From: Echinometra lucunter
Lineage: Eukaryota > Echinodermata > Echinoidea > Camarodonta > Echinometridae
Length of the DNA: 64,000 bases
Direction: 5' to 3'
Assembly (NCBI GenBank): GCA_029962745.1
Contig: CM057169.1
Coordinates: forward strand, 21,808,437 to 21,872,436
A program made the translations under genes and the position numbers. Below, piece by piece: positions 62,599-64,000 of the stretch; the first letter of the stretch is position 1, and every line of letters begins with the position of its first letter. The notes beneath the pieces are model-generated. The model was given only the letters and a program-made list of their open reading frames with translations, was not told where the DNA came from and ran no database searches.

Positions 62599-63071
62599 GT
62601 AAGTATTCTTCTTTGTCAGTGCAATCTTACTTTTATTGACCTGTTTGCATATGGAGCAGAAAGCTACTTAAATTAAAAACTCAGGGGTTTTAAGCGTAAT
62701 GCAGTTCATATTTTTCTGTGTTATAATACACACCGATAAGGAATACTCGTACTTACTTTCTTGCATCACTCATCCCTTTTTACCATTTGTTGTGTAAGAA
62801 AAATAACACCACTGTTTTTTTTCGACCGGTTTATTGCTTCATATTTTCTGAAGGAGCCTTTAAGTTCAGTCCCACCTATTTGATACTTGATTCAAGTTAT
62901 CTCTGAATAATGATAGGGTCTAATGCTGGCTGATTTATTTTTAATGAATCTATCTCAGTCTTCTTCAAAATTGGCAACAATCAGCCGAAAAGATCATTAT
63001 TGATGGTGTTAAGAAAGGAAATTACCTTTGTGATGTCTCTTTATATTCTGTATTTCATAAATGCATTTCAG

Positions 63072-63095
63072 GTCAAACAGAATTATCCCTTAGTG
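63072..63095 (+). CDS. INPPL1: Candidate 24-nt micro-exon (tail)
   Basis: A 24-nt stretch between atttcag and gtatgt encodes VKQNYPLV in phase 0, which joins in frame to exon 24. The tract before it is pyrimidine-rich. NYPLV would add a YxxV-type phosphotyrosine motif. No homology backs it; it may be chance. Confidence 0.3.
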
Positions 63096-63129
63096 GTATG
63101 TTGCTACTAGCTCTTTGTTATTCTTTTAA

Positions 63130-63537
63130 CCCATTCGTGACAGGAATTATTTAAAGCCTAATTTGATCAGCTTTTATTCTTCAAATTGGCAACATCAACA
63201 TTTTTATTTCATTGTTACATTTTTCTTATAAAACGTCATGTATCTGAAATGAATAAAAATTGACAGAAATTACGATGAGAAGTCAAAAAGTTGCCAATTT
63301 GCAGGGGAAAACGGTGATTTTAAACTTTCTATCACATTGCCAATTTAAGGATTTTAATGCTTATTTTCTTTTAAAAAATTTTCAGCATCAAACAACGAAT
63401 AGTGACGCAACCAAAATGGGCACAGTTTGTGTAGAATTTTTTGCTCTTTCTGCTCATGTATTTGGTATGATTTTTAGGGCTTTGCATCAAAAGATATTAG
63501 GCCAAACCACAAAATGTGGACCTCTGTCACGAATGGG
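63130..63537 (+). mobile_element. piggyBac-like MITE, copy 3 (intact)
   Basis: 408 bp between TTAA at 63126-63129 and 63538-63541. The perfect 14-bp ends CCCATTCGTGACAG and CTGTCACGAATGGG fit piggyBac rules (TTAA target, terminal CCC). No transposase. The 93-codon frame inside is not shared with the other copies. Confidence 0.94.
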
Positions 63538-64000
63538 TTAAGAAAATGTTGGTAGATCTTTTGTTATAGCATAGACTTTGAACAATACCCACACTTATAA
63601 CGATAAGTATACAAGTGCAAATCGAATTACACGGCACCTTTAGATTGATTTATCTTGTTTTTTGGTATCTGTTTGAGGTAAAATAAAATTCATGTAGGTA
63701 TCTGTGTGTTTGCGATTGTGTGTGTCACATGCCATTCTGAGCTATCCACAAACATTTCATTGTGTCATTTCTTGTACACGATTTATAAAGCACAAAATGT
63801 TTTATTGTTTGGTTTTGTATTATTTTGCAGTGAAATTTCTTTAATAAACTTCACCACTTGTGCTCTGTCCTAATGTTTTTTTTTTTTATGTGTTGAAATA
63901 ATGGCTTTTTAGGCCACATTGAACAATTTTATGAATTTGCACTGCTGGTTGGAAAAGAAATGCAGCCTTTCAATTGTTTGTTAATTTTTCCACTTTGTGC

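Larger units (their letters stand above)
62599..64000 (+). other. Intron after exon 24, not closed in window
   Basis: Begins with a strong donor gtaagt. It contains the candidate micro-exon and a complete piggyBac-like MITE. No further exon recognised; a SAM-type C-terminus, if present, is beyond the window. Confidence 0.75.

Noticed and set aside
63260..63541. 93-codon frame inside the piggyBac-like MITE
   Set aside because: It lies in a non-autonomous element. The similar minus-strand frame at 49222-49494 exists because both are copies of the same repeat.
1..64000. CRISPR arrays, operons or bacterial features
   Set aside because: Spliced gene, SINEs and microsatellites show an animal genome; no regular spacer pattern exists.

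Overview
This is intron-rich, AT-rich animal DNA. It holds one recognisable gene on the + strand: a SHIP-type phosphatidylinositol-3,4,5-trisphosphate 5-phosphatase (INPPL1/INPP5D family) with 24 coding exons between 9324 and 62598. The gene is open at both ends: the exons for the N-terminal half of the SH2 domain lie before the first exon seen, and the reading frame leaves the last large exon through a splice donor. No other gene could be supported on either strand.

The organism is most likely a marine invertebrate deuterostome, probably an echinoderm. This is inference from one pre-duplication-type SHIP gene, a sea-urchin-style histone 3' processing signal (stem-loop plus CAAGAAAGA), Kolobok-like TTAA elements with a THAP remnant, tRNA-derived SINEs ending in ATT repeats, and many ACATGTA words. 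A lancelet, hemichordate or mollusc is not excluded.

Layout. 1-9323: upstream intron or flank, with microsatellites, a SINE and several inverted-repeat elements. 9324-30014: the second half of the SH2 domain, split by a 20.5 kb intron full of foldback elements. 33290-43699: linker and PH-like region. 44494-53112: the 5-phosphatase domain in nine small exons, with every signature motif present. 53887-59686: C2 region. 60527-62598: proline-rich tail, reached through a GC-AG intron. 62599-64000: intron after the last large exon, with one candidate 24-nt micro-exon.

The encoded protein would be recruited to tyrosine-phosphorylated receptors by its SH2 domain, remove the 5-phosphate of PtdIns(3,4,5)P3, and bind SH3 partners through its tail. 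The rest of the window is an archive of small DNA transposons: piggyBac-like, Kolobok/T2-like, hAT, and several unnamed families in two to four copies. It also holds SINEs, LINE fragments and nested insertions. The most unusual item is a foldback at 6046-6232 whose two arms each carry a complete histone mRNA 3'-end signal.
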